Origin: Bacillota bacterium
Lineage (GTDB): Bacteria > Bacillota_I > Bacilli_A > RF39 > UBA660
Direction: 5' to 3'
Length of the DNA stretch: 58,286 nucleotides
NCBI GenBank assembly: GCA_015059155.1
Contig: SVAX01000004.1
Span: forward strand, 1 to 58,286
The notes under the pieces were generated by a model that was given only the letters and a program-made list of their open reading frames with translations, did no database searches and had not been told where the DNA came from. This document shows, piece after piece, positions 49,756 through 58,286 of this stretch. A program made the translations under genes and the position numbers. Positions within the stretch are counted from its first letter, which is position 1; the number at the start of each line of letters is the position of its first letter.

Positions 49756-50317
49756 TAATTCATTGTATTTTTTAAAACTTATAAGTTCTAACATAAAAAA
49801 TTATAAAATATTTGAACTAAAAAATAGCAAATACGATGAAATATTAGATAGTATAAATAAGTCAGATGTATTGGTATTTTCTTTCCCACTTTATATAGAT
49901 TCTCCAACATCTATAACTCTTTCTTTTCTAGATTATATAATAGATAAAAAAATTAAATTGACTAATAAATTAGTTTATATAATTATTAACTGTGGATTTA
50001 GAGAAGGTGAGCAAAATATAACAGCTTTAAAAATTTTGAAGATGTGGTGTGAGAAAGTAGAAGCTATATACGGTTGTTCTGTTTTAATAGGTGCAGGAGA
50101 AATAGTAGGTAAAGAAAAATATAGATTAATATCTAGAAAGGCTTTAAAAGATATAAAAGAATTTTCTAATATAATAAAATTAAAAGAAAAAAGGAAAGAT
50201 ATAATAACTACAATGGATTTGTTAAATAATCGTATATATTGTTATATGGCGAATTTATCTTGGAATAGAAAAGGAAAAATAAATAAATTGTCTTATAATG
50301 ATTTAAGGGTTAAATAA
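49715..50317 (+). CDS. Flavodoxin-like protein
   Basis: 200 residues, flavodoxin/NADPH FMN reductase fold: start MYTLINGSPKP (phosphate-binding loop), FSFPLYIDSPTSITLSFLDY, and IINCGFREGEQN. No Cys cluster. AAAGGAG precedes the ATG inside the previous gene, so the two are translated as a coupled pair. Probably a redox partner; the substrate is unknown. Confidence 0.85.
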   Translation: MYTLINGSPKPINSNSLYFLKLISSNIKNYKIFELKNSKYDEILDSINKSDVLVFSFPLYIDSPTSITLSFLDYIIDKKIKLTNKLVYIIINCGFREGEQNITALKILKMWCEKVEAIYGCSVLIGAGEIVGKEKYRLISRKALKDIKEFSNIIKLKEKRKDIITTMDLLNNRIYCYMANLSWNRKGKINKLSYNDLRVK

Positions 50318-50343
50318 AGAATACTTTAAAGAGTATTTTTTTT
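50318..50343 (+). terminator. Intrinsic terminator after the flavodoxin pair
   Basis: AATACT (50320-50325), loop TTAAAG, AGTATT (50332-50337), T8. Splits the cluster into two transcripts. Confidence 0.75.
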
Positions 50344-50344
50344 G

Positions 50345-50353
50345 TGTTATAAT
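50345..50353 (+). promoter_or_regulatory. Extended -10 promoter of the hydrolase operon
   Basis: TGT TATAAT (50345-50353) right after the terminator tail. Confidence 0.6.
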
Positions 50354-50385
50354 TTATATATTAACTATAAATTAATAGGAGGATT

Positions 50386-51312
50386 ATGAAAAAGTTAACT
50401 TCAAAATTTATAAAAAGTGTTTCTAATAGAGAAATTAGCGTTAAAAAGAATTATAAATTATTTCGTGTTTTACAAAAAATAGTAAATAAACCTTCATTAA
50501 GAAATAAAAAACATAAAGATATTGTATTTAATTTAGAAAATAGGGATATTAAGTCAAGAGTTTTTTATCCAACCGGTAATAATAGAGGCTTAATTATATT
50601 TATTCATGGTGGTGGATGGGTATCAGGCTCTGTTGAATCATACACAAATCTTTGTACAGAACTATCTAATAAAACAAAAAGAATTGTCATTTCTGTTGAT
50701 TATAGATTAGCGCCAGAATATCCATATCCTAATGGATTTAATGATTGTTATGAAGTAGTTAAAATAATTATGGATAATTTAAATTCATACGGCTTAAAAA
50801 AACAAGATGTTTGCTTGATGGGAGATTCTGCTGGTGGTAATTTAGTAGCTGCTATTTCAATAAAATCAAAACGTAGAAAAGATTTTAATATAAGAAAACA
50901 AATATTACTTTACCCATCTTTACAAAGCGATTATTCTAATAGTACTAAGTATAAATCTGTTATAGAAAAAGGAAAAGATTATCTTCTAACACAAAAACAA
51001 TTACAAGATTATATATCTTTGTATGTTGCTAATTCCAAAGATTTAAGTAGCCCATATGTATCACCATTAAAAGCAAAATTTCTTTTATTTCAACCTGAAA
51101 CATTAATTATAACTGCAGATAATGATCCATTGAGGGATGAAGGAAAAAAATATGCTAGAAGACTAAAATTATATTTTAACAAAGTGCAATATTATAATTT
51201 AGAAGGTGCTATGCATGGGTTTATGAATAATTTATATGGAAAAAAATACAAGGATACAGCAGTCAAAAAAATAAATGAATTTTTAGGTGATATATATGAA
51301 GATAAAAAATAA
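50386..51312 (+). CDS. Alpha/beta hydrolase, HSL type
   Basis: 308 residues. FIHGGGWVSGS oxyanion loop, GDSAGGNLVAA with nucleophile Ser, TADNDPLRDEG with the acidic residue and AMHGFMNN with the His make a complete catalytic set of hormone-sensitive-lipase-like esterases. Likely acts on an acyl ester. AGGAGGATT precedes the ATG. Overlaps the next gene by 17 nt. Confidence 0.93.
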   Translation: MKKLTSKFIKSVSNREISVKKNYKLFRVLQKIVNKPSLRNKKHKDIVFNLENRDIKSRVFYPTGNNRGLIIFIHGGGWVSGSVESYTNLCTELSNKTKRIVISVDYRLAPEYPYPNGFNDCYEVVKIIMDNLNSYGLKKQDVCLMGDSAGGNLVAAISIKSKRRKDFNIRKQILLYPSLQSDYSNSTKYKSVIEKGKDYLLTQKQLQDYISLYVANSKDLSSPYVSPLKAKFLLFQPETLIITADNDPLRDEGKKYARRLKLYFNKVQYYNLEGAMHGFMNNLYGKKYKDTAVKKINEFLGDIYEDKK

Positions 51313-52555
51313 AAAATGGTATAAGTTAGATAATGCAGCTAAAATTTTTCCTCCTAATATAAATAAAAAAGATTCTAAAGTATTTAGGTTTGCTTGTGAA
51401 TTGTATGAAGATATAGATAAAACTATTTTGCAAAATGCTTTAGATAAAACTTTAGAGGAATATCCTGTGTTTTTATCAAGTTTAAAAAAAGGATTATTTT
51501 GGTATTATTTGGAAACTTCTTCTGTGACGCCATTGGTTACAGAAGAAAATAAAGCTATATGTGATATTATCGATAAAGATCTTTTGTTTAGAGTTTCTTA
51601 TTATAAAAAAAGAATTAATTTAGAAGTAAATCATTCTTTAACAGATGGAACAGGAACTTTAGCTTTTCTTAAATCTTTAGTATCAAATTATCTAATAGAA
51701 AAATACAATATAAAATCTAAAATAATAATGGATACAACCTCAGTATATGAAAAAGAAATAGATAGTTTTGAAAAATATTATTCAAAAAACAAGAAAATAA
51801 ATCTAACAAAAAGTATAAAAGCTTATAATTTAAAGGGAGAAATGTATCCAGAAAATAGATTAAAAATAATTGAAGGTGTAGTATCAACTAAAAAGATAAT
51901 AGAGCTTGCAAAAAATTATAAAACGACTGTTACAGTTTATTTGACTAGTGTTTTAATTAAAAGTATCGGTGAAACGATGAGTGTTAAAGAAAGAAAAAAG
52001 CCGATAGTTGTTACAGTACCTGTTAATTTAAGAAAATATTTTAAGTCTAATACAGTAAGAAATTTTTTTAATACAATTAGTGTTAGATATAAAATGAATG
52101 GTAATGATAAGATAGAACAAATTATAGAAAGCGTTGATAAACAATTTAAACAATACTTGCAAATAGATAATTTAAATAAGCAAATGAATTCTTTTGCTGT
52201 ATTTGAAAATGTTTTTATAATTAGGCTTGTACCTGTATTTATCAAAGATGTTGTATTAAAGTATTTTCATAGCCGCTCTAGAAAAGAACAAACCATAGCG
52301 TTATCAAATATAGGCATAGTAGAAATGCCTAAGGAATTACAAAAATATATTAAATTATTTGATGTTTTTGCTAGTACTGATTGTACACAGATATGTATGT
52401 GTTCTTATCTGGATAATATGGTTTTGTCTTTTACAACACACTTTGTTGATTCAGAAATAGAGAAAAATTTCTTTAAAATATTAAATAAAAATGATATAGA
52501 AATAGTTATAAATACCAATATAGTTGAGGATGATGATTATGAAGAAGTGTTATAA
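51296..52555 (+). CDS. Alcohol-acyltransferase/condensation-like protein (HxxxDG)
   Basis: 419 residues. EVNHSLTDGTGTLAFLKSL carries the HxxxDG catalytic motif of the CoA-dependent acyltransferase superfamily; structure pattern fits alcohol acetyltransferase or non-ribosomal condensation-like (wax ester, PapA type). Carrier domains are absent, so it likely uses a soluble acyl donor. GGTGAT precedes the ATG at 51296, inside the hydrolase gene. The next gene overlaps by 17 nt. Confidence 0.85.
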   Translation: MKIKNKKWYKLDNAAKIFPPNINKKDSKVFRFACELYEDIDKTILQNALDKTLEEYPVFLSSLKKGLFWYYLETSSVTPLVTEENKAICDIIDKDLLFRVSYYKKRINLEVNHSLTDGTGTLAFLKSLVSNYLIEKYNIKSKIIMDTTSVYEKEIDSFEKYYSKNKKINLTKSIKAYNLKGEMYPENRLKIIEGVVSTKKIIELAKNYKTTVTVYLTSVLIKSIGETMSVKERKKPIVVTVPVNLRKYFKSNTVRNFFNTISVRYKMNGNDKIEQIIESVDKQFKQYLQIDNLNKQMNSFAVFENVFIIRLVPVFIKDVVLKYFHSRSRKEQTIALSNIGIVEMPKELQKYIKLFDVFASTDCTQICMCSYLDNMVLSFTTHFVDSEIEKNFFKILNKNDIEIVINTNIVEDDDYEEVL

Positions 52556-53201
52556 ATGTAATGTATCTATTAATTCCAATATATCAAAATGCCCTTTATG
52601 TAAGAGTAATATAGAAGATAATGCTAATGAAGAAAGTGTATTTCCTATAATTCCTAATCTTTATATGAAACATAAACTATTCTATAAGTGCTTGTTATTT
52701 ATTTCTATTTTAAGTAGTGTATTGTGTATCATTATTAATTATCTAGTAAGTGATAAAATTAGTTGGGCTTGTTTTGTTGTAGCAGGAATTATTTCTTTTT
52801 GGATAACTTTTGTAATTGGTGTTAAGAACAGAAATAATTTTATGAGGCTACTTTTTGCAGAAATGATTTTAATTTTAATTGCATCGATTATATGGGATTA
52901 TTTTACTGGATGGCATTTTTGGAGTATTACTTTTGTATTGCCGTTTTTATGTATATCATATATATCTACTTTGTTTTTCTTAAGAATATTTTTAAAAAAT
53001 ATATTTAAGGATCATATAATATATATTTATATTAATTGTTTAATCGGGTTAATTCCACTATATTTTATATTTAAAGATTTTCTTTCAATTAAATGGCCTT
53101 CAATTGTTTGTATAACAATAAGTATACTAGCTATACTTGCTTTAGCGATATTTAATCATAAACAAATGAAAAATGAATTAGAAAGAAGATTACATATTTA
53201 A
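52539..53201 (+). CDS. Zinc-ribbon membrane protein (DUF6320-like)
   Basis: 220 residues: zinc ribbon (CYKC then CPLC, about 3-22), then six or more membrane segments. A DUF6320-like arrangement seen beside hydrolase and acyltransferase genes in Firmicutes. ATG 52539 has GAGGATGATG upstream; the frame opens at 52524. Role unknown; perhaps it brings the cytosolic enzymes to the membrane (inference). Confidence 0.78.
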   Translation: MKKCYKCNVSINSNISKCPLCKSNIEDNANEESVFPIIPNLYMKHKLFYKCLLFISILSSVLCIIINYLVSDKISWACFVVAGIISFWITFVIGVKNRNNFMRLLFAEMILILIASIIWDYFTGWHFWSITFVLPFLCISYISTLFFLRIFLKNIFKDHIIYIYINCLIGLIPLYFIFKDFLSIKWPSIVCITISILAILALAIFNHKQMKNELERRLHI

Positions 53202-53228
53202 GATATAAATTAGCATTTATATCTTTTT
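53201..53228 (+). terminator. Intrinsic terminator
   Basis: AGATATAAAT (53201-53210), loop TAGC, ATTTATATCT (53215-53224), T run. Starts at the stop codon of the cluster's last gene. Confidence 0.85.
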
Positions 53229-53288
53229 AATATAATTAGATTAAGGATATAATAACCCTATTTTTGAAATTGATAATTTAAAAAGGTA

Positions 53289-53376
53289 ACAATTTTCAAA
53301 AATCAACTAATGAAGTTGGAGAACAATTTAAAGAATCTTTAACGGTTACTCAAAACAAAAAAATAACTATTGATTA
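53289..53376 (+). pseudogene. Possible gene remnant (about 28 codons)
   Basis: An open stretch without a start codon, reading GNNFQKSTNEVGEQFKESLT and ending IID-like before TAA at 53374-53376, with a stop just upstream. It looks like the tail of a lost gene but could be chance. Confidence 0.2.
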
Positions 53377-53391
53377 ATTTCAATAGTTATT
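53362..53391 (-). terminator. Terminator of the trxA-trxB operon
   Basis: AATAACTATTG (53362-53372), 8-nt loop, CAATAGTTATT (53381-53391). Seven A on the left give the minus-strand T run. Contains the trxB stop region. Confidence 0.85.
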
Positions 53392-54293
53392 TTGTTTATA
53401 TATTTACAAGCGTTAAGTGCAGCAATCGTACCATCACTACAAGCTGTAGTTAATTGCCTAATAGGTTTAATTCTTACATCTCCAGCAGCAAATATACCGT
53501 CTATGTTTGTAGTACAATCTTCATTAGCTATAATATAACCTTTGCCATCTGTCTTAACTAAATTTTTACACATACTAGAAACAGGAATATGTCCTATAGC
53601 TATAAATAATCCATCTATTTCTAAAGTACTTTCTTTATTAGTTTCGTTATTTTTGATAGTTATGCTTTCTAACTTATCTTGGCCTTTTATATCAACTATA
53701 TTTGAATCTAATACAAAATATACGTTATCTCTTTGTTTTAATTTATCTAAATTAATAGAATCTATTTTAAAATCTTTTTGTCTATATATAACATATACCT
53801 TACTTGCGATATCGCTTAAATATAAAGCATCATCTATAGCGTTATTTCCACCGCCAGTAATAGCAACAACTTTTTCTTTATAAAATACACCATCACAGGT
53901 AGAACAATAAGAAATGCCTCTACCAATTAATTTATCTTCGTTACTAAGCCCTAATTTTCTATTTTTAGATCCTGTAGCTATTATAACGGTTTTTGATTTA
54001 TAAGAATTTTTGTTAGTTATAATTTCTTTAAAATCTTTTTTATTTTTTATTTGTAATACTTCTTCAAATTTTATGTCTGGGTTAAACTTTTTTACTTGAT
54101 TATATAATTTAGTAGCATATTCATATCCTGATATTTCTTCAAATCCAGGATAATTTTTTACTTTATCAGCACTAACTATTTGACCACCGTATACTGATTT
54201 TTCTAAAAGTAATATTTTTTTTCTAGCTTGCGAAGCATATATAGCAGCAGTCATTCCGGCTGGACCGGCACCTATAATAATAATATCGTACAT
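53367..54293 (-). CDS. trxB: Thioredoxin reductase
   Basis: 308 residues. FAD site GAGPAGMTAAIYASQ, redox Cys pair CSTCDG, NADPH loop GGGNNAIDDALYLS, ending GDVRIKPIRQLTTACSDG. The usual GGG(D/N)SA is GGGNNA, a mild change at the NADPH loop. Reduces thioredoxin; the ATG overlaps the trxA stop by 1 nt (TAATG). Confidence 0.95.
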   Translation of the reverse strand: MYDIIIIGAGPAGMTAAIYASQARKKILLLEKSVYGGQIVSADKVKNYPGFEEISGYEYATKLYNQVKKFNPDIKFEEVLQIKNKKDFKEIITNKNSYKSKTVIIATGSKNRKLGLSNEDKLIGRGISYCSTCDGVFYKEKVVAITGGGNNAIDDALYLSDIASKVYVIYRQKDFKIDSINLDKLKQRDNVYFVLDSNIVDIKGQDKLESITIKNNETNKESTLEIDGLFIAIGHIPVSSMCKNLVKTDGKGYIIANEDCTTNIDGIFAAGDVRIKPIRQLTTACSDGTIAALNACKYINKITIEINQ

Positions 54294-54601
54294 TAATTGT
54301 CTCCTAAAAATTCAATTAATGAATCCTCATCCATAAACCCTATATTTCTTTTTAGTTCTTGTCCATCTTTAAAAAGTATTGTAGTAGGTATAGACATAAC
54401 ACCTAATTTTCTAGAAATATCTTCTTTATCATCATCGACGTTTAATTTACAAAATTTAATATCGTTATTTATTTTAGAAGCATTTTCAAATATAGGCCCA
54501 AACATTTTACAAGGACCACACCAAGGAGCCCAAAAATCTACAACAGTTAAGCCTTTGTTATTCAGAACTTCGTTTTTAAAATTATTTTCAATATTTATCA
54601 T
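54293..54601 (-). CDS. trxA: Thioredoxin
   Basis: 102 residues. WAPWCGPCKMFGP active site and SIPTTILFKDG with cis-Pro. Pairs with the reductase downstream. GGAGGTATT precedes the ATG. Confidence 0.96.
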   Translation of the reverse strand: MINIENNFKNEVLNNKGLTVVDFWAPWCGPCKMFGPIFENASKINNDIKFCKLNVDDDKEDISRKLGVMSIPTTILFKDGQELKRNIGFMDEDSLIEFLGDN

Positions 54602-54688
54602 ATTAATACCTCCATTATTTATATTTTACTAAATTAAAGAGTTAAATACAATATAAAACAAAAAAAATAAAAAAAGTTCAAAAAAGTG

Positions 54689-54717
54689 TTGATTTTTTTG
54701 TGAAAATAACGTATAAT
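54689..54717 (+). promoter_or_regulatory. S10 operon promoter
   Basis: TTGATT (54689-54694), 17 nt, TATAAT (54712-54717). Confidence 0.85.
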
Positions 54718-54723
54718 TTTGTA

Positions 54724-54848
54724 TGTGTGACGTGCGAAGATGTGTGAGGTTGCTGATACACCAGGTTAAGTTGTTATACAAAATAATCTGAAAATCAGGT
54801 TTTTACACGGAGCAAGTCTATACTGGATATAGACGAAGGGAGGATACA
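54724..54848 (+). promoter_or_regulatory. Structured S10-operon leader
   Basis: About 125 nt before rpsJ. AATCTGA (54785-54791) pairs with TCAGGTT (54795-54801), followed by TTTT; GTCTATA (54816-54822) pairs with TATAGAC (54828-54834), ending one base before GAAGGGAGG. The layout fits an L4-type autoregulatory leader of Firmicutes. Confidence 0.5.
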
Positions 54849-54850
54849 AG

Positions 54851-55159
54851 ATGTCAAAAACTAAAATTCGTATCAAATTAAAAGCGTTTGAACATAAAAG
54901 TTTAGACAAAGCTTGCGCTAAAATCGTTGAAACAGTTAAGAGAAATGGTGGTACAGTTGTTGGACCAGTTCCACTACCAACTGAAATTGAAAAAATCACT
55001 ATCTTAAGAGCTGTTCACAAATACAAAGATTCACGTGAGCAATTTGAGAGAAGAACACACAAAAGACTAGTAGATATCGTTGATCCATCAAAGGAAACTA
55101 TTGAAGCTCTAGCTCATTTAGATATTCCGAGTGGTGTAGATATCAAAATTATTAAATAA
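54851..55159 (+). CDS. rpsJ: 30S ribosomal protein S10
   Basis: 102 residues. [20 protein letters not shown] and [18 protein letters not shown] are typical. First gene of the S10-spc operon; also the NusE antitermination factor. GGGAGGAT precedes the ATG. Confidence 0.98.
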   Translation: MSKTKIRIKLKAFEHKSLDKACAKIVETVKRNGGTVVGPVPLPTEIEKITILRAVHKYKDSREQFERRTHKRLVDIVDPSKETIEALAHLDIPSGVDIKIIK

Positions 55160-55173
55160 TAGGAGGAGAAAAT

Positions 55174-55914
55174 ATGAAAGGAATCTTAGGTCGTAAAATT
55201 GGAATGACTCAAGTATTTACAGAATCTGGTAAATTAATTCCTGTAACTGTTGTTGAAGTTGAGAAAAATGTAGTTACTCAAATCAAAACTAAAGAAAACG
55301 ATGGTTATGAAGCAATTCAATTAGGGTTTGGAAATACAAGAGAAAAGTTAGCGACTAAAGCTTCTGCTGGTCACACAGCAAAAGCACAAACTACACCTAA
55401 GCGCTTCTTTAGAGAAATAAAAGGTGTAGATATCAATTCATATACTCTAGGACAAGAAATATCAGCTGATATTTTCACTCCAGGAGAAGTGGTTGATGTA
55501 ACTGGAACTACTAAAGGTAAAGGGTTCCAAGGTGTTATTAAAAGACACGGACAAAGTAGAGGTCCTATGGGACATGGTTCACATTATCATAGAAGACCAG
55601 GTTCAATGGGTACAATGAGACCGATGCGTGTTTTTAAAGGTAAAAAACTTGCAGGTCATATGGGAACACTTACAGTAACTATTCAAAACCTTGAAGTTGT
55701 TGCTGTAGATACTGAAAACAATGTAATATTAATAAGCGGTAATATACCAGGACCTAAAAAAGGTTTAGTAATTATTAAGAGCGCTGTTAAAGCAAATGGA
55801 AAAATCAACGAAATGGAAAACTTAGTTTCTTATGAAGTTGAGGAACCAATTGTTGAAACACCAGTGGTTGAAGAAGTTGTTGAAGCAACTGAAACTACTA
55901 AGGAAGAAAATTAG
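55174..55914 (+). CDS. rplC: 50S ribosomal protein L3 with acidic tail
   Basis: 246 residues against about 209 in most bacteria. [20 protein letters not shown] and [20 protein letters not shown] are typical. The extra about 35 residues are Glu/Val/Thr-rich ([16 protein letters not shown] end), low in complexity and probably disordered. TAGGAGGAG precedes the ATG. Confidence 0.96.
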   Translation: MKGILGRKIGMTQVFTESGKLIPVTVVEVEKNVVTQIKTKENDGYEAIQLGFGNTREKLATKASAGHTAKAQTTPKRFFREIKGVDINSYTLGQEISADIFTPGEVVDVTGTTKGKGFQGVIKRHGQSRGPMGHGSHYHRRPGSMGTMRPMRVFKGKKLAGHMGTLTVTIQNLEVVAVDTENNVILISGNIPGPKKGLVIIKSAVKANGKINEMENLVSYEVEEPIVETPVVEEVVEATETTKEEN

Positions 55915-55931
55915 TAGGGAGGATACATAAT

Positions 55932-56555
55932 ATGGCAAAATTAAATGTATTAAACACAAATGGTGAAAAAGTTAAAGATATTACATTAAACAAAGAAGTA
56001 TTTGGTATAGTTCCAAACGATGCGGTATTATATGATGCGATTAAATTAGCTCAAAATAATGCTCGTCAAGCTACAAAAGGTGTTAAAGGACGTTCTGATG
56101 TTTCTGGTGGAGGAAGAAAACCATGGAGACAAAAAGGAACTGGACGTGCTCGTCAAGGTTCTACAAGAGCGCCACATTGGTATCATGGTGGTTGGGCATT
56201 TGGTAACCAATCAAGAAACTATGAAGTTAAACAAAACAGAAAAGAAAGAGCTTTAGCTTTAAAATCTGCTTTAGCTTACAAAGTTATCAACAAAGAATTA
56301 GTTGTTGTTGATTCATTAAATGTTGAAACTAATAAAACTAAAGATATGAAAAATATCTTAGCTAATTTTAAAGTTGAAAGAAACGTTTTAATAGTTGTTT
56401 CTGAATTAAATGAAAATTTAGTTTTAGCTACTCGTAACTTAAACAATGTTTTATTACTTGAAGCTAGTGAAATAAATGTATTAGATTTAGTTTCTGCTAA
56501 CTTAGTAATAGTAGAAGAATCTGCTATGAAAGAAATAGAGGAGGCTTTAGTATAA
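55932..56555 (+). CDS. rplD: 50S ribosomal protein L4
   Basis: 207 residues. [20 protein letters not shown] and [16 protein letters not shown] are typical. L4 represses its own operon in many bacteria, consistent with the leader. GGGAGGAT precedes the ATG. Overlaps rplW by 1 nt. Confidence 0.98.
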   Translation: MAKLNVLNTNGEKVKDITLNKEVFGIVPNDAVLYDAIKLAQNNARQATKGVKGRSDVSGGGRKPWRQKGTGRARQGSTRAPHWYHGGWAFGNQSRNYEVKQNRKERALALKSALAYKVINKELVVVDSLNVETNKTKDMKNILANFKVERNVLIVVSELNENLVLATRNLNNVLLLEASEINVLDLVSANLVIVEESAMKEIEEALV

Positions 56556-56836
56556 TGAATAATTATAGAGATGTTATAAAAGCTCCGATTATTACTGAAA
56601 AATCTGCAACTTTAAGTGAAAATGGAAACGTTATTACTTTAAGTGTAGATCCAAAAGCAAATAAAACACAAATTAAACAAGCTGTAGAAAAAATCTTCGA
56701 TGTTAAAGTTGAAAAAGTTAATACAGTTAACGTTAAACCAAAAACTAAAAGAGTTGGACGTTATTCAGGATTAACTAACAGAAAGAAAAAAGCTATAGTT
56801 AAATTAAAAGAAGGAAGTTCAATAGAACTTAACTAA
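56555..56836 (+). CDS. rplW: 50S ribosomal protein L23
   Basis: 93 residues. [15 protein letters not shown] and [20 protein letters not shown] are typical. Near the exit tunnel; signal-recognition and trigger-factor docking. GAGGAGG lies inside rplD. Confidence 0.97.
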   Translation: MNNYRDVIKAPIITEKSATLSENGNVITLSVDPKANKTQIKQAVEKIFDVKVEKVNTVNVKPKTKRVGRYSGLTNRKKKAIVKLKEGSSIELN

Positions 56837-56854
56837 TCTAGAGGAGGAAATACA

Positions 56855-57685
56855 ATGGCAATCAAAAGTTATAAATCAACAACTAATGGTAGACGTGGTA
56901 TGACTACTTTAGATAATAGTGGATTAACTAAAGTAGCACCAGAGAAATCACTACTTGTTACATTAAAGAAAAATGGTGGACGTAATAATCAAGGTAAAAT
57001 AACTGTTCGTCATCAAGGCGGAGGAGCTAAAAGAAAATATCGTATTATCGATTTCAAAAGAATTAAAGATGATGTAGTTGCAACAGTAGCATCTATAGAA
57101 TACGATCCAAATAGAACAGCTAATATTGCTTTAATTAAATACGCTGATGGAGAAAAAGCTTATATAATTGCTCCAAAAGGATTAAAAGTAGGGGATAAAG
57201 TTGAAAGTGGTGTTAATGCAGATATCAAAATTGGTAACTGCTTACCATTAGCAAATATTCCAGAAGGTACATTAGTTCACAATGTTGAATTAAAATCTGG
57301 AAAAGGAGCTCAAATGGCTCGTTCTGCAGGTTCAAGTGTTCAAATACTTGGATTTGAAGGGAAATATGCATTACTTCGTTTAGCCAGTGGAGAAGTTCGT
57401 AAAGTATTAAGTACTTGTCGTGCGACTATTGGTGAAGTAGGAAATGAAGATCATGAATTAGTAAATTTAGGTAAAGCTGGTCGTAAAAGACATATGGGTA
57501 TTAGACCTACAGTTCGTGGATCAGTTATGAACCCTAATGATCACCCTCATGGTGGTGGTGAAGGTAGAGCTCCAATCGGACATAAAGGACCTCTTACACC
57601 TTGGGGTAAACCTGCACTTGGATATAAAACTCGTAAAGGTAAAAAACAATCAGATGACTTAATAGTACATCGCCGTAAAAAATAG
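56855..57685 (+). CDS. rplB: 50S ribosomal protein L2
   Basis: 276 residues. [31 protein letters not shown] and [14 protein letters not shown] (catalytic-centre His region) are complete. AGAGGAGG precedes the ATG. Confidence 0.98.
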   Translation: MAIKSYKSTTNGRRGMTTLDNSGLTKVAPEKSLLVTLKKNGGRNNQGKITVRHQGGGAKRKYRIIDFKRIKDDVVATVASIEYDPNRTANIALIKYADGEKAYIIAPKGLKVGDKVESGVNADIKIGNCLPLANIPEGTLVHNVELKSGKGAQMARSAGSSVQILGFEGKYALLRLASGEVRKVLSTCRATIGEVGNEDHELVNLGKAGRKRHMGIRPTVRGSVMNPNDHPHGGGEGRAPIGHKGPLTPWGKPALGYKTRKGKKQSDDLIVHRRKK

Positions 57686-57701
57686 GAAAGGATGGTAGAA
57701 A

Positions 57702-57974
57702 ATGGCTAGAAGTTTAAAAAAAGGACCTTTTGTAGATGAAAGTCTAATGAAAAAAGTTCAAAAAGTAAATGAATCTGAGAAAAAAGAAGTTATTAAAACT
57801 TGGTCACGCCGTTCAACAATATTTCCTGAATTTATAGGTAACACATTTGCTGTTCACAACGGTAAAGAATTTGTTCCAGTTTATGTTACTGAAGATATGG
57901 TAGGACATAAATTAGGTGAATTCGCTCTTACTCGTAAATTCGGTGGTCACGGTGATGACAAAGGTAAAAAATAA
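57702..57974 (+). CDS. rpsS: 30S ribosomal protein S19
   Basis: 90 residues. [18 protein letters not shown] and [14 protein letters not shown] are typical. AGGAAAGGATGG precedes the ATG. Confidence 0.98.
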   Translation: MARSLKKGPFVDESLMKKVQKVNESEKKEVIKTWSRRSTIFPEFIGNTFAVHNGKEFVPVYVTEDMVGHKLGEFALTRKFGGHGDDKGKK

Positions 57975-57997
57975 AAACCTAGGAAGGATGAATTATA

Positions 57998-58286
57998 ATG
58001 GAAGCAAAAGCAATCGCAAGGGGACTTAGAATCCCTCCACGTAAAGCTCGTCTAGTAATTGATCTAGTACGTGGTAAAAACGTGGCAGAAGCAGATAGAA
58101 TTTGTAGAAACTACAATAGTAAAGCTGCTAGATTAACTTTAAAAGTGTTAACTTCTGCTGTAGCAAATGCTGAAAACAACTTAGGTTTAGATAAAACTAA
58201 ATTATATGTTAGTAAAGCATATGTTGATGAAGGACAAACATTAAAAAGAATGAAATTTGGTTCTCGTGGACACGTAGATCCAATTA
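57998..58286 (+). CDS. rplV: 50S ribosomal protein L22 (partial, 3' end outside window)
   Basis: At least 96 residues from ATG 57998 with AGGAAGGAT upstream. Start MEAKAIARGLRIPPRKARLV, then VLTSAVANAENN, as in L22. Runs off the window end. Confidence 0.96.
   Translation, partial: MEAKAIARGLRIPPRKARLVIDLVRGKNVAEADRICRNYNSKAARLTLKVLTSAVANAENNLGLDKTKLYVSKAYVDEGQTLKRMKFGSRGHVDPI

Noticed and set aside
1..58286. CRISPR arrays
   Set aside because: No regularly spaced direct repeats were seen; the only tandem array is coding (22612-22692).

Overview
The window reads as chromosome of a low-GC, spore-forming Firmicute, probably an uncultured gut-type lineage of Bacilli (inference). Evidence: AT-rich codons, UGA used as a stop (for example the DUF421 gene at 27142), strong GGAGG or GGTGAT ribosome binding sites, and endospore genes spoIIR, spoIID, a spoIIQ-like gene, spoIIID and cotJ. 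No rRNA or CRISPR array was seen; there is one tRNA (His).

Layout. 1-6.8 kb is accessory DNA: three XRE regulators with membrane segments (312, 4166, 5199), a zinc-ribbon protein and a five-gene run of exported or membrane proteins (1129-4095), sharing near-identical promoters and terminators and preceded by palindromic operators. 6.8-8.9 kb holds two minus-strand XRE regulators around a consensus promoter and two genes, one a membrane-anchored degenerate receiver protein. 9.4-14.6 kb is an integrative-element module: sigma-like gene, structured-RNA candidate, MazF-like toxin, small XRE protein, excisionase-like protein and two adjacent tyrosine recombinases, ending in repeats just before uvrB. 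No conjugation genes are seen.

14.6-30 kb is mostly housekeeping: uvrB-unknown-yvlD-lgt, a tandem-HTH regulator, ybjQ with a membrane partner, an AGCS symporter, ung, an Rpn-like nuclease with a GMAQ repeat, spoIIR, an MntP/YtaF-like gene, murA, an SGNH-fold pseudoenzyme, a Bax-inhibitor-like protein, rpmE, DUF421, NUDIX, a secreted nuclease and typA. 31-41 kb has ddl and then the origin-proximal order known from Bacillus: soj-spo0J-mscS-DUF951-(AbgT)-ychF-(DUF4352)-rpsF-ssb-rpsR-rpoD. 41-49 kb has a FemABX-like gene, a MurJ/SpoVB-like flippase, rpiB-like, DUF1146, spoIID-spoIIQ-like-spoIIID-mbl (also conserved in Bacillus), a cotJC operon with a CotJA-CotJB fusion, and tRNA-His. 49-53 kb is a cluster of two flavodoxin-like proteins, an HSL-type hydrolase, an HxxxDG acyltransferase and a zinc-ribbon membrane protein, with no function I can name. 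trxB/trxA and the start of the S10 ribosomal operon (rpsJ to partial rplV) close the window.

The best candidates for undescribed biology are the structured RNA at about 10.02-10.39 kb, the membrane-tethered XRE/pseudo-receiver regulatory area at 0.1-8.9 kb, the flavodoxin-hydrolase-acyltransferase cluster, the inactive-looking SGNH protein, the promoter-to-terminator small RNA upstream of ychF, and the CotJA-CotJB fusion. Nothing was searched against a database; family names rest on motifs I recognise.
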